A stretch of 64,000 bases of DNA from an uncultured Gemmataceae bacterium (lineage in GTDB: Bacteria; Planctomycetota; Planctomycetia; Gemmatales; Gemmataceae). The notes below the pieces were generated by a model. It searched no databases and was not told the DNA's origin. It saw nothing but the letters and a program-made list of their open reading frames with translations. Positions 39,171 to 48,242 of the stretch are shown here, piece by piece; the stretch's first letter is position 1; each line of letters starts with the position of its first letter. A program made the position numbers and the translations under genes. The stretch spans positions 1 through 64,000 of the forward strand of contig CALDUY010000002.1 of the NCBI GenBank assembly GCA_937923405.1, written 5' to 3'.

Positions 39171-39701
39171 GCTAGTCCCCTTCCTTGATGCGCGACGAGA
39201 TTAAGGCGCATCCTAAGCCGGACGAGACCGAAAAGCAAGACTCTGGGAAGAAATGCGGTAGAAGTCGTGAGCGGGGATCGACGAGCTTACTCCGAGCCGA
39301 AGGTGTTAGCCTTCTGTGGTTACTCGGAGAGCCGACGCCCTCCCGCTCCGACAAGTCGACCACGTCAGTCGGCGGAGGATCGCAAGACTTCTTCCGTTCT
39401 CACTCTAGATGTTGCCGGCCATACTGGCGCAGTCGAGAGACGAGGAGTCAGGTCGCAAGACTTATTCCGTTCTGACTCTGGATGTTTTAGCTAGCGATTG
39501 TATCGATTATAAGGCCTGCCAACTGGGAAAGTGAGGAGGTCGTGGCAAAATGGGAAGAATGTCTCTCATTTTGCCGGGTATTTTGCTAATAGGCTGGGTG
39601 CTAGTCCCACCGCGCCGGGACTAATTCAGCTCGTTGTTCTGTGCGTTCCTTTTGTCGCCCATCGCCCATCATTAATCTCAGACGAAGAGGAGTCCAACCC
39701 T
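39171..39701. other. Intergenic region before the beta-roll protein, with two near-identical 34-bp repeats
   Basis: About 530 bases. The open frame of the next gene extends back to 39531, but that part is not protein-like. Two 34-base copies starting TCGCAAGACTT (39380-39413 and 39453-39486) differ at only three positions and are separated by 39 bases. The rest shows no RNA gene. The repeats could be regulator sites for the downstream gene or the relic of a duplicated segment. Confidence 0.6.
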
Positions 39702-41030
39702 GTGGCACTCACTAAACACTTGAAACGACCAACGCTGGAGTGCCTGGAAGCACGCTGGGTACCGGCGACCATCCGGCTCATCGGCGGCAATCTGTTTATC
39801 AGCAATCCTGGGCCAACCACGTTGGCCAACCCGCTCAAAATCACCCTGACGGCCAACAACACTTTCACCGTTCAGGACGGCACTTCTCCTGCCGTGACTG
39901 GATTGAAGGCCGGCTCCGGACTGTTCATCACTGGCTCGAATAAGGCCGACTTCATCACGCTCAATCTGGCGGACAAAACGTTCGGCGGCAATGTCTTCAT
40001 CAACTCCGGCAACGGCGACGACACGATTACCCTCACCGCGGCGGCAACCGGAGGCAAGATCGGTGGCAACTTGACCGTGTTGATGGGCAATGGTGCAGAC
40101 ACCTTAAACGTGCCCAGCGGTACCGGAGTGCAGGTCGGTGGTAACACGGTAGTGACCGGAGGTCTAGGCAACGACACCTTCGTGTTTGGCGACCCACCAT
40201 TCACCAAATTTGGCGGCAACCTCACCATCCACAACGTGAACACCGTTGGGGCCAACTTGCCGGCCACGATCGGCGGCAATCTGACTATTACCTCGACCGA
40301 GGCATTGGTCAACAATTGGAAACTCGCTGTGACGGTCGGCGGCAACGCCACGTTGGTCAGCGGTAACGGCGACGATGAGATCTTCTTCAGCGGTAGCGGG
40401 TTTCCCCCGCAGGCTGGGTCGGTCGCTGGCAACGTTGTCGTCAACCTCGGTGGAGGAAACAACAAGTTCGGTGTGGCACCCGGCTTCGGCCCAGCCGGCA
40501 ACTTCACCATCGGCGGCTCACTATCGGTCTTCGCGGGAACCGGCGACGATGAGATCCGGATCGCTGATTTAGGCGATTCGGTGACGGTTGGCGGCAACAC
40601 GGTGATCGACGGTGGAGGGGGAGACAACCAGTACCGCCTCGGAGCCACTTGGTCTGCTTTCGGCAACGTGCTGATTCAAGGTGGCAACGGGGTCAACGAT
40701 CTGTCCGGAGCGACGAATTCGTTCTTGGCCACCGTGGCTGGCAATTTGTCGTTCTATTTCGGCAACGGCGACAACCTGATTACGTTGGGCGCTGTTAGCT
40801 CGATCGGCGGTGCGTTGAACGTCTACACCGGCAACGGCAATAACACGCTGACGCTGGAGGGCGCGCAAACCTACCTCGCCAACATGTTGTTCGGCAATGG
40901 CGATGACACGCTGGTGCTGAACAATGCGGCGCTGGTGCTGACCGGTTACGTCAACGGCGGTGGCGGCACTAACACGCTGACCCAGACGGCGGGCACGCTA
41001 GCTCCAACGCTTATTCTGCTCAACTTCTGA
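39702..41030 (+). CDS. Exported beta-roll/beta-helix repeat protein with planctomycete LE-LEAR N-terminus
   Basis: A 442-residue protein starting at GTG 39702, chosen because GAGGAG lies 9 bases before it and it places TKHLKRPTLECLEARWVPAT at the N-terminus; this resembles the LEPR-type leader seen on many planctomycete surface proteins. The rest is about ten imperfect repeats of 30-40 residues with the motifs IGGNLTV and GNGDDTI, giving a parallel beta-roll like those of RTX calcium-binding proteins, though the nonapeptides are irregular. Probably exported and cell-surface or extracellular. No catalytic domain is visible. Confidence 0.8.
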   Translation: MALTKHLKRPTLECLEARWVPATIRLIGGNLFISNPGPTTLANPLKITLTANNTFTVQDGTSPAVTGLKAGSGLFITGSNKADFITLNLADKTFGGNVFINSGNGDDTITLTAAATGGKIGGNLTVLMGNGADTLNVPSGTGVQVGGNTVVTGGLGNDTFVFGDPPFTKFGGNLTIHNVNTVGANLPATIGGNLTITSTEALVNNWKLAVTVGGNATLVSGNGDDEIFFSGSGFPPQAGSVAGNVVVNLGGGNNKFGVAPGFGPAGNFTIGGSLSVFAGTGDDEIRIADLGDSVTVGGNTVIDGGGGDNQYRLGATWSAFGNVLIQGGNGVNDLSGATNSFLATVAGNLSFYFGNGDNLITLGAVSSIGGALNVYTGNGNNTLTLEGAQTYLANMLFGNGDDTLVLNNAALVLTGYVNGGGGTNTLTQTAGTLAPTLILLNF

Positions 41031-41063
41031 GGTTTTCGATCGGAAAAGTGGGCTTCTTCGTAT

Positions 41064-41101
41064 AGCTTACCCCTCTCCTGGCAACGGGAGAGGGGTAAGC
41101 T
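41064..41101 (+). terminator. Intrinsic terminator of the beta-roll gene
   Basis: Perfect 14-base arms (GCTTACCCCTCTCC at 41065-41078; complement at 41087-41100), 8-base loop, followed by TTCTTGTT. It is 34 bases past the stop codon. The remaining 240 bases up to 41343 are AT-rich and show no gene. Confidence 0.85.
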
Positions 41102-41342
41102 TCTTGTTACTCTTCCCAAATGGAGCGAGAGTAGAAAGAACACATCGGCACGTCTCTCCCAACGGCGTAATTCCACTTTCATCGAGATGCGCAGATAATT
41201 AAGATATTGAGACAATATCCAGTTAGATCGAATCGACTTCCCAATGAATTTTTGTTGATTTTGTTGTTGACAGCTGGTGACTCTTCTAGATTGCCCCAAC
41301 TGCATCTTTATATAAATCAAGGAACTGGTTTATACGAAGACT

Positions 41343-42186
41343 ATGTTTAGATACCTTGCAAGTTTTATTGGGATCATTCTTTTAACTGCCGCTGGACTTA
41401 AATTATATGGAATGGCAGTTGATCCTGTCGCTAAAGTTGGTCTTCTGTCTGTTCCTTGGTTTCAAGCTCTAATCGTCATCTTTGAGCTTCTGCTTGGATG
41501 CTGGCTCCTATCCGGAAGAAACTCAGCCGAAGCATGGCTTGTCACGGCAGTCACTTTTTCCGTGTTTGCGGTGATTAGTGGTTATGCTGCTTGGATCGGC
41601 CAATCTAGTTGCGGCTGCCTAGGGCGTATCTCGGTGAGTCCTTGGTATGCTCTGGTTTTTGATATCGCAATTCTAGCTTTACTTGTCCTCTCTAAACCGA
41701 ACCTTCATGCTGCGTGGGAGAGCAGGAAGGTCGCTATGTGTGTGTGTGGGGGGCATTTTACTCCATGTATTTGGCATTGCGGTAACACTCTTGTTAGTGG
41801 CAGTTTGGGCGCAGTTTTGCTTTGGATCTTTATCTGCCGCGCTCGCTTATCGGCGTGGAGAATTAGTTTCCAACGAACCTTATATCGTGGATATAGGACG
41901 TGGCAGTCCTGGGACTTTTCATACAGGAACTGTCCGTTTTATCAATCATTCTACTGGTCCACTCAGGATTGTAGGGGCAACTGCAGATTGTCCCTGCACC
42001 ATTACTGGTATGTTGCCAATTTACCTTGAACCAGGTTCCGAATGCGGCTTGAACGTAAAAGTTCAGTTTCCTCGAACACCAGGGGTGTTCACTCGTACGG
42101 CTGTAATTGTAATTGACAATGGGAATCTGCAAACTCATACTTTTCGAGTGACAGGACAGACGATCTCTACTGACCAAGAGAATTAA
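41343..42186 (+). pseudogene. MauE/DoxX-like membrane domain plus DUF1573 domain, frameshifted
   Basis: Frame one (41343 on) gives MFRYLASFIGIILLTAAGLK with four likely membrane helices and a CGCLG motif near residue 89, resembling MauE/DoxX-family redox-associated membrane proteins. The next frame (open from 41683 to 42186) continues with a hydrophobic helix and a DUF1573-like domain (GTFHTGTVRFINHSTGPLRI, ADCPCTI, LEPGSECGLNV). The frames switch around a GT-repeat and G6 run near 41740-41755. A single fused ancestral gene with one extra base is the simplest reading; two overlapping genes is the alternative. First gene of cassette A; AT-rich compared with the flanks. Confidence 0.7.
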
Positions 42187-42293
42187 GAAGTTTATTCATA
42201 AACAGGGTGATAAAAGTTGGTTTGGATATAAAGATAGTTCTGAAATCAGTTTTTTAATTTTGTAGCTTTGTCGCGCAACGAGGAGGTGTAACA

Positions 42294-42571
42294 GTGGACA
42301 GATTTCTAATCGGGTTAGTGAGAGTGCTCCTGCTAATTGTTGTGATAGTAGTGAAGGAGATGCTAGCGCCGCCTATCAGGAGTGCATGACCAATTGCCTG
42401 GGTGGAGCAGGCGGGGGATGGTGGGTATGTCTTCCTTGTACCAAGCCATCAACTGGATGCAATGTGCAGCCATGTGTAGTCAATCCCTGTACAGGAAGGT
42501 GCTGTCCAAGTGTTTGTAAATGTTATGCTTCTGGAATGACTGGTTGTGCTTGCAAAGATTCATATCCATGA
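42294..42571 (+). pseudogene. Exported cysteine-rich peptide (cassette A), leader and mature part in different frames
   Basis: A GTG at 42294, 8 bases after AGGAGG, begins a hydrophobic leader (MDRFLIGLVRVLLLIVVIVV). Another frame, open through 42571, encodes a peptide with 12 cysteines in 61 residues from ATG 42386 (MTNCLGGAGGGWWVCLPC, CTGRCCPSVCKC), and its upstream part (ANCCDSSEGDASAAYQEC) also looks like real protein. Either a one-base deletion split one gene, or the leader (stop TGA at 42387) and the peptide are coupled through their ATGA overlap. I favour a frameshift because cassette B shows the same break. No known family recognised. Confidence 0.6.
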
Positions 42572-42584
42572 TACGAGATCGACA

Positions 42585-43603
42585 ATGGTGAGAAAATCAT
42601 ACCAGGCAGGTTGTCTAAGATTGTTTACGCTGCTTTTTCTTGGAATATGCGGTTTTCAGGGAACGGCCACTCGTGCCTTGTCCGCCGCCGAGGATGCACT
42701 TACTCGTCAGCTATTAACTGAGCTTCCAATCAAGCATGAATTGGCATTACAACAAGCGCGTCGATTATCTTCTACCGATAGATGTAAAGGAGATTAATCA
42801 ATTAAAGCAAGGAACTGTGTCAATGTCTGCCAAAGGTGGAGAGAAGTCAGCGGGAGGTAATCATGTCGAATGGTTTGAATTATTAACTCCAGCAGAACAA
42901 ATTCCAGGATTCTCAAAATTTGATCGTTCGTTTGCACGAGGTATTAACCATTACTATGAGTTTCAACTGGATAAAGAATTAGGAGCAAGTGGTTGGGTAT
43001 TGAGAGGATTGGAAGCTCGCAATTCAGAGAACAAGAGACAAGAATCCACTTCTCATCGTATCGTGGATTCTGTATCAATGCAGCACTTTCGGATCGGACC
43101 ATCTCCCGGTAGCACCCTGTTAAAAAGTCTCGGGTTTCAGGTAATCTCTGTCAAGTACGAAGCAGGTAATGAAAAGTTGGTGCGTCTTGTAGCAAGATAT
43201 CAACCTCCCAAATCGAATACTCTGTTTGAGGGGTTATTGGCTTCTGGATCCCGAATCACTCTGGTGCGTTCGCGAGTATCGTTACAAGCGATTGGATGGA
43301 AAAGAGATACAGTTCTCTTACTTTGGGAAGTTTGAATATACTCGACATGAGAGTGGTTTTCCTCTGCTGATTCGCTGGCAATTGGAGACCATTATCGATA
43401 AAGAGGGCAAGTGAGTCGGCAATCATGTGAAAACGACAGAGTATCATTGCCAACTGACCGATGACATCCCTGCTCGTGACTTCACCCTGACTGCCTTTGG
43501 ACTGTCTGAGCCTGGCGGTGTTCCTGAACCGCCCTCGCGAATCTGTGGTTCTATCTCGCCGGAGCATGCTGTCTCGTGGCTGCTTTCTTGGTGGGACGGT
43601 TAG
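42585..43603 (+). pseudogene. Exported protein of the sorting-protein type (cassette A), two frameshifts and one in-frame stop
   Basis: ATG 42585 starts a signal peptide (GCLRLFTLLFLGICGFQGTA). The protein continues in a second frame from about 42740 (FELLTPAEQIPGFSKFDRSF) and a third from about 43230 (YWLLDPESLWCVREYRYKRL). The third frame is cut by TGA at 43412-43414, yet continues in frame with convincing protein (VKTTEYHCQLTDDIPARDF, TLTAFGLSEP) to TAG at 43601. The WLLDP and FTL-AFGL features resemble secreted planctomycete proteins of LolA/outer-membrane-lipoprotein-sorting-like character; that comparison is loose. Clearly inactive as it stands. Confidence 0.65.
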
Positions 43604-43710
43604 TAAGGCAACGATCTCGATCGCTTTAACCTAATTAAGCCGAGAGTCAAGCATGATTCGGTTGACACAAAGCAAATGGTCTTACTGGATTAGTAGTTAG
43701 CTCGCTTATT

Positions 43711-44127
43711 ATGATAGCTGTTGGTTTGATGTGCTGGGGAGGGTTCAACCATTCCTGGGCATGGGGACAGACAGGCAGTCCAGTGGTGGTGAAAACTGAC
43801 CAGGAAATCCATGGGACGGTTATTGACCAACCTCACTTTGTTTCCGTTGAGATTGCCAATCACGGCAATCAATCAGTCACGATTGTTGGGGTGCAAAATG
43901 TCTGTGGGAAAAATGCTTGTGTTAGTATCAAGAATTTTCAGCAACTTGTGCTAGCCCCTAATGAGACGATCCAGTTGAAATATGGCTTGCGTCCATTTGG
44001 TCCATTTGGTGTGACGAGCAATCTGGTTGTCGAGGATGGACAGGGAAAGCTGTATACGATTCCTATATTCTTTCACGGTCAGCCGACAGGTGATCCTCTG
44101 CCGTTTCGTGAGGATGAACTGGACTAA
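43711..44127 (+). CDS. Secreted DUF1573-like protein (cassette A), possibly N-terminally damaged
   Basis: A 138-residue ORF: a hydrophobic start (MIAVGLMCWGGFNHSWAWG), then an immunoglobulin-like domain with IHGTVIDQPHFVSVEIANHG, NQSVTIVGV, an NVCGKNACV cysteine pair and LAPNETIQLKYGLRPF, similar in pattern to DUF1573. An ATG at 43652 in a neighbouring frame begins MIRLTQSKWSYWISS and then stops, while this frame upstream also reads as hydrophobic residues (TGLVVSSLIM), so the true N-terminus may be lost to a frameshift. It lies 20 bases before the DUF1559 pseudogene. Confidence 0.55.
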   Translation: MIAVGLMCWGGFNHSWAWGQTGSPVVVKTDQEIHGTVIDQPHFVSVEIANHGNQSVTIVGVQNVCGKNACVSIKNFQQLVLAPNETIQLKYGLRPFGPFGVTSNLVVEDGQGKLYTIPIFFHGQPTGDPLPFREDELD

Positions 44128-44147
44128 TTCCTGAACAGTAACCCTTA

Positions 44148-45040
44148 ATGAACTCAGTAAGACGCTCTGGTCTAACTCTATTAGAGTTACTGGTCATTAT
44201 CGCGATCCTCGAACGTTATTTGGGCTGCTCCTCCCTGCAGTGCAAAAGGTGCGAACCGTCGCAGTTCGAGTGAGTTGTGCTAATCATCTCCGCCAGATCG
44301 GGCTAGCTGCTCAGATGTACCACACCGACCGAGGAGCATTACCTCCCGGCATGAATTTCTCGCTTATTGCCAGGCAACGTTATTCTGGGTGGCTTGTTCG
44401 TCTCCTGCCTTATGTCGATCAGGCTGCGCTCTGGATGGTAACTCAGAAAGCTAGTCAACAGACCTCGAACTGGTTCTTGAACCCGCCTCATCTGGGCCAC
44501 AGCACTGTTGCCACTGTTTATACTTGCCCGGCAGATGATCGTCTCTCAAGTCCGCAAAAGGCAAAGAGGACGGGCCACATCGTCTCGCTTGCCTCCTATC
44601 TTGGCGTTTCCGGGAGGGATACGCTCACTCGAGATGGGGTACTATTTCGCGATTCCAAGATACGCCTCCTGGACATCCCCGATGGCACCTCGAACACTTT
44701 GCTTGCCGGCGAGCGTCCTCCTACGCCAGACTTTCAATTCGGCTGGTGGTATGCCGGGGCTGGCCAACGACTTACTGGATCAGGCGATATGGTCTTGGGA
44801 GTGAGAGAACGGAATTTCCTCTCCCCTGCCATCAACTTTTGTCCCGTCCGTACCTATCCTTACCAACTTGGCTCACGTAACAACCAATGTAACATGTTTC
44901 ACTTTTGGAGTGAGCACGCCGGCGGTGCATAGTTTGTCTTCGTGGATGGAGCCGTTCGCTTAATCCCCTACGGAGCGGCTCACCTGATGCCTCAATTAGC
45001 GAGCAGAGAGGGTGGAGAAAGTGCGGCTTTGCTAGAATGA
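44148..45040 (+). pseudogene. DUF1559 pseudopilin-like gene (cassette A), one frameshift and one in-frame stop
   Basis: ATG 44148 begins the prepilin-like SGLTLLELLVIIAIL. A single-base deletion near 44208 (in a CTC-GAACG stretch) shifts the frame; the protein then continues as [20 protein letters not shown], with DGTSNTLLAGERPPTPDFQF in the middle. TAG at 44930-44932 interrupts SEHAGGA, after which the same frame goes on with FVFVDGAVRLIPYG to TGA 45038-45040, the expected DUF1559 C-terminus. The stop cannot be an indel artefact; it is a base substitution within a conserved part. Confidence 0.85.
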
Positions 45041-45170
45041 TAATGTGACTTGAGGGGATTGCCCTTCCAAGAGTTTTGCCAGGGCACCTTTGGGTTGGGA
45101 GGTCGAACGCGGTATAATATCGACTCAGGGATCCCGTCAAAATCCGTTACAGTCCTAAGGATTGGCAAAG

Positions 45171-45205
45171 AAAAAAACCAGCCGCCCTTGTCTGTAGGTG
45201 GCTGG
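45171..45205 (-). terminator. Intrinsic terminator of the BI-1 gene
   Basis: On the minus strand CCAGCCACC pairs with GGCGGCTGG (one mismatch), 10-base loop, followed at once by seven T residues. It lies 36 bases after the stop of the gene at 45242. Confidence 0.88.
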
Positions 45206-45241
45206 CTTCACCCTGTGGCTGAAAGCCCGAGAACTACGATC

Positions 45242-45958
45242 TCAATCGCGGTTGGACAGCGACAACAGGATGCGGAGGATGTAGTAGAACAACATGGCCA
45301 CGTCGGCGAACAGGGCTAGTGCCGCCGCCACGTGCATGTCTGTCGGATAGTGCTTCATCACGTTCGAAGTGTCGTACAGAATGTAGCCCGACACCAGCGC
45401 CACCATGGCGAAGCTGAACAACAGCCCGAGATTGAACTGGAACAGAATGGCACAGACGATCACTCCCAGAGCGATCCAGCTGGCCACGGACAGAATCGAA
45501 CCAAGGAACGAGAAGTCGCGGCGTGTGACGAACACAGCGGTAGTCAGCCCGCCGAAGATGCATGCGGTCAGGATGCCGGCCTGCGGAATTACTTCCGGTG
45601 CAAAGCGCGTGGCAACCGTGAGAATCGGCAGGAACATGATCGCCCAGACAACGACGTACAGCCCCAGACCGAGATACTGCATCGCCACCGAGGTACGCGA
45701 TTGCGCCCACATCTGAGCCAGGAAGCCGGCTCCAATGAATAGCCCCATAACGATGAGCAGCGACATCGGCGAACCAAACATCGTGGCCAGCACCTCGTCC
45801 GGCACGACGTTCAACAACAGCGTCACCAGGCCGATGAGCAGCAGCGTGGCTCCGGCGAGGTGAGCATAGACCCGGCGAATGAAGGCGGCACGCTCACTGG
45901 CGTAGGCTTCCGCGGCCGGCACCGCCCGATCCATGTAATAATCGTTCTCGAAGGACAT
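45242..45958 (-). CDS. Bax inhibitor-1 (BI-1/YccA) family membrane protein
   Basis: A 238-residue protein with seven hydrophobic segments (first helix LAGATLLLIGLVTLLLNVV; last LALFADVAMLFYYILRILLS). The family marks are VYAHLAGATLL near the start, FGGLTTAVFVTRRDFSFLG in the middle and YILYDTSNVMKHY near the C-terminus, carrying the conserved aspartate. BI-1/YccA proteins affect calcium leakage and membrane proteases such as FtsH in other bacteria. Single gene with its own terminator; GGGTGAG upstream is a fair ribosome site. Confidence 0.93.
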   Translation of the reverse strand: MSFENDYYMDRAVPAAEAYASERAAFIRRVYAHLAGATLLLIGLVTLLLNVVPDEVLATMFGSPMSLLIVMGLFIGAGFLAQMWAQSRTSVAMQYLGLGLYVVVWAIMFLPILTVATRFAPEVIPQAGILTACIFGGLTTAVFVTRRDFSFLGSILSVASWIALGVIVCAILFQFNLGLLFSFAMVALVSGYILYDTSNVMKHYPTDMHVAAALALFADVAMLFYYILRILLSLSNRD

Positions 45959-46156
45959 GATTGTCTCACCCTTTCTGAACTTTGAGAATCAACTCGTCAG
46001 CCCCCATACGGGCAGTGTACCCCAATTATAGGGAGAGACGGAAGAGGCGTTTGCTTTTCCCGGCAGACTTTATCTCGTAAATAGGACAGAACAAGCTGGC
46101 GAAATACACTAGGAAACTATGTTGCCCTTGTCCTGACCCTTGGGGAGAGCCGTCGA

Positions 46157-46801
46157 ATGTCTACCGCGACTACCAAACCCATCCGACACGCCCTAGGACT
46201 GCCCGCAGGTAGCGTTCGCGCTCTGCTGGCACTGGGCGTACTTGCCTACCTGTGGATTCTGGTCCTTCGTCCGCCGACCGCCGAAGCCGAGCCAGAGATC
46301 AAGGAACGTGCCGCTCTGACGTTTGTTTACATGCAAGTGCTGATGATGCTCTTGCTGGCCCATTTCTTTACTGCTCACGGTCGCTCGATTGGTTCGACGG
46401 TGAGCAAACGTTCTCCTCTGGGTTTTCCCAGTGGATCGATCCGTTTTCTGTTGCTAGCCGGCTACCTGGGGCTAGCCTATTTCATGTACGTCAACAAACC
46501 GCCTTTCCAGGTGCCCGAGACCGGTCCGCTGATGCTGATGATGACGGTGCTACTCACCTGCTTTCTGGTTGGGCACTTTTTGACCAAAATCATCACCTGG
46601 CTGGCCGGTGGCACCATTCCCGCCTGGACTCAGGATGTGCAAGCGTGGATTTCCCTCATCGGCCTGGTGTTGTTGGGGATACTGATCATCTTCCGCATGG
46701 TCATCAACGTTTCGCTGCCGTTGGAGAAACAGATCGATCTGGACGTGCTAGAATCGGTGCTGGCAGGGATCATCGGTTTCTACTTCGGCGCACGATCCTG
46801 A
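46157..46801 (+). CDS. Small integral membrane protein with a duplicated motif, function unknown
   Basis: A 214-residue protein with about five to six hydrophobic helices. A motif is present twice: LGLPAGSVRALLALGVLAYL (about 14-33) and LGFPSGSIRFLLLAGYLGLA (about 94-113), suggesting an internal duplication with the glycine-serine-arginine turn before each helix. The C-terminus VLAGIIGFYFGARS ends in a glycine-rich helix. A GGGGAGAG ribosome site precedes ATG 46157. It is not close to any family I can name. About 170 bases with no gene separate it from the convergent NHL gene. Confidence 0.8.
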   Translation: MSTATTKPIRHALGLPAGSVRALLALGVLAYLWILVLRPPTAEAEPEIKERAALTFVYMQVLMMLLLAHFFTAHGRSIGSTVSKRSPLGFPSGSIRFLLLAGYLGLAYFMYVNKPPFQVPETGPLMLMMTVLLTCFLVGHFLTKIITWLAGGTIPAWTQDVQAWISLIGLVLLGILIIFRMVINVSLPLEKQIDLDVLESVLAGIIGFYFGARS

Positions 46802-46971
46802 GGTCGAGGAGGTACGACGAGGCCGGTCCCTATCGCGCTGCCATCCACATGGCCGAGTTGCGACATACTCCAGTTCCGCTGCAGCGACTTGACACGCCGA
46901 CGAGATCGCCTGCGAGATTGCCGAAGCCGTCTGGCAGGGTCTCGTCGCGCAGCCCGGCAGATGAGGCCGAC

Positions 46972-48033
46972 TCACACCTTACGCAGTTTGGAGACACGGC
47001 CAGTGCCGACCCACTCAGCGACGTATATGTTGCCGGCTGCGTCGAAGCAAGCGTCGTGTGGATGGATGAACTTGCCGTCGGGCCACTCGCGTGGCTGGAC
47101 ACGAATCGGCGTCACGCCTTTGGTGGAGAGACTGGCGACGACCTTCTTCCGCCATGCCGCCTCCTCACCGAGATGGACGATCACTTTGTTGTCCTTTTCG
47201 AACAGCGTGATCCGAGCGTGCAGATCAGGCACCAACAGCACCTCACCGCGAATGTCAAAGTGGGCCGGAAACGCCACGTCGTGGACGAAGCCTAGATGTT
47301 TGCCGTCCAGCGTGAAGTATTGCAGGCGGGCGTTGGCGCGGTCGGCGACGACCAGCGAGGGAGTACGGCCCTTGCGGTCGTCCAGCCAGATGCCGTGCGG
47401 CGTGCGCATCTGCCCGGGTTTGTCGCCGGTTCCGCCCCAGCTGCGGACCCATTTGCCGGTCTTGTCGTACTCATGCACAACGTTGGCACCATAGCCATCC
47501 GCCACCCAGAAGCCGCCGTCGCTGGCGAAGGCGACATTGGTTGGGCGATAATTCGACGGGTTTTTGTAGACGTTGGCCTCCTCGGGTGCGGTCTTCTCCC
47601 AGACTACTTCGCCCTTGAGCGTGGTTTTGACCACGGGGCCGTTGGCACTCATGTGGCTGAGGTAGAGGAACTCCTCGCTGCCGTCCTTGCGAATGTCGAT
47701 GCCGTGTCCGCCGCTGTCCCACTGCTTGCCGAACGAGCGGACGAACTTGCCCGTGGCGTCGAAGACGACGACGGTATCGGTGACGTTCTTGCCGTGCCCC
47801 TGATGAGTGACGTAGATCAACCCCTCGGCATCGACGGCCACGCCGTGCGTCGTTTGCCAGCGGATAGACGAGGGCAGCTGGCCGAAGTGATGATCGCACT
47901 CGTAGACGTATTCCCCGCTGCCGACCAGAGCCGGCTTGCTACCCGACTTGTCTCGTGCGGTGATCGCCCGTGGAGCGACTCCAGCGGCCAACAGCCCGGC
48001 GAGCGACTGAGAAAGAAATTCGCGACGTTGCAT
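46972..48033 (-). CDS. Exported NHL-repeat beta-propeller protein
   Basis: A 353-residue protein. MQRREFLSQSLAGLLAAGVA is a short twin-arginine-like signal. The mature part holds NHL-type blades: HGVAVDAEGLIYVTHQGHGK, GKFVRSFGKQWDSGGHGIDI, NVAFASDGGFWVADGYGANV, GKWVRSWGGTGDKPGQMRTP and a final HPHDACFDAAGNIYVAEW. Such propellers often accompany planctomycete exported enzymes or peptidylamidoglycolate-lyase-like proteins, but no catalytic residues are certain. Start 48033 has GGAGA upstream; the open frame to 48078 is less likely. Divergent from the HEAT-repeat gene. Confidence 0.85.
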   Translation of the reverse strand: MQRREFLSQSLAGLLAAGVAPRAITARDKSGSKPALVGSGEYVYECDHHFGQLPSSIRWQTTHGVAVDAEGLIYVTHQGHGKNVTDTVVVFDATGKFVRSFGKQWDSGGHGIDIRKDGSEEFLYLSHMSANGPVVKTTLKGEVVWEKTAPEEANVYKNPSNYRPTNVAFASDGGFWVADGYGANVVHEYDKTGKWVRSWGGTGDKPGQMRTPHGIWLDDRKGRTPSLVVADRANARLQYFTLDGKHLGFVHDVAFPAHFDIRGEVLLVPDLHARITLFEKDNKVIVHLGEEAAWRKKVVASLSTKGVTPIRVQPREWPDGKFIHPHDACFDAAGNIYVAEWVGTGRVSKLRKV

Positions 48034-48242
48034 GACAGCAGTCTCCAGGAGAGGTGAGCGATGAGGACTGCCAGCCAACTTATGCCGAGTATCGAAGCGA
48101 GGCCAGAGGGGCTAAGATTGGTCGCGGCAATTGGCGTTTTTGGCAACTATGTCCCATACTTGGGGTAAGACTCTCCGTCCCGTCCCGGCTCGGCGTGGGT
48201 GCTCGGCTAGCGCGGCGACGGATTTCTGCCAGGCCAACTATC

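Noticed and set aside
39380-39486. CRISPR array candidate
   Set aside because: Only two repeats with three mismatches and one spacer-like gap, far from the cas genes; not enough for a CRISPR call.
41683-41760. Programmed ribosomal frameshift in the MauE-DUF1573 gene
   Set aside because: No slippery heptamer with a clear downstream structure, and neighbouring genes carry unrelated lesions including stop codons, so decay is simpler.
45090-45120. Possible forward promoter with TATAAT near 45110
   Set aside because: There is no gene downstream on the plus strand before the BI-1 terminator; probably chance or a relic of cassette A.
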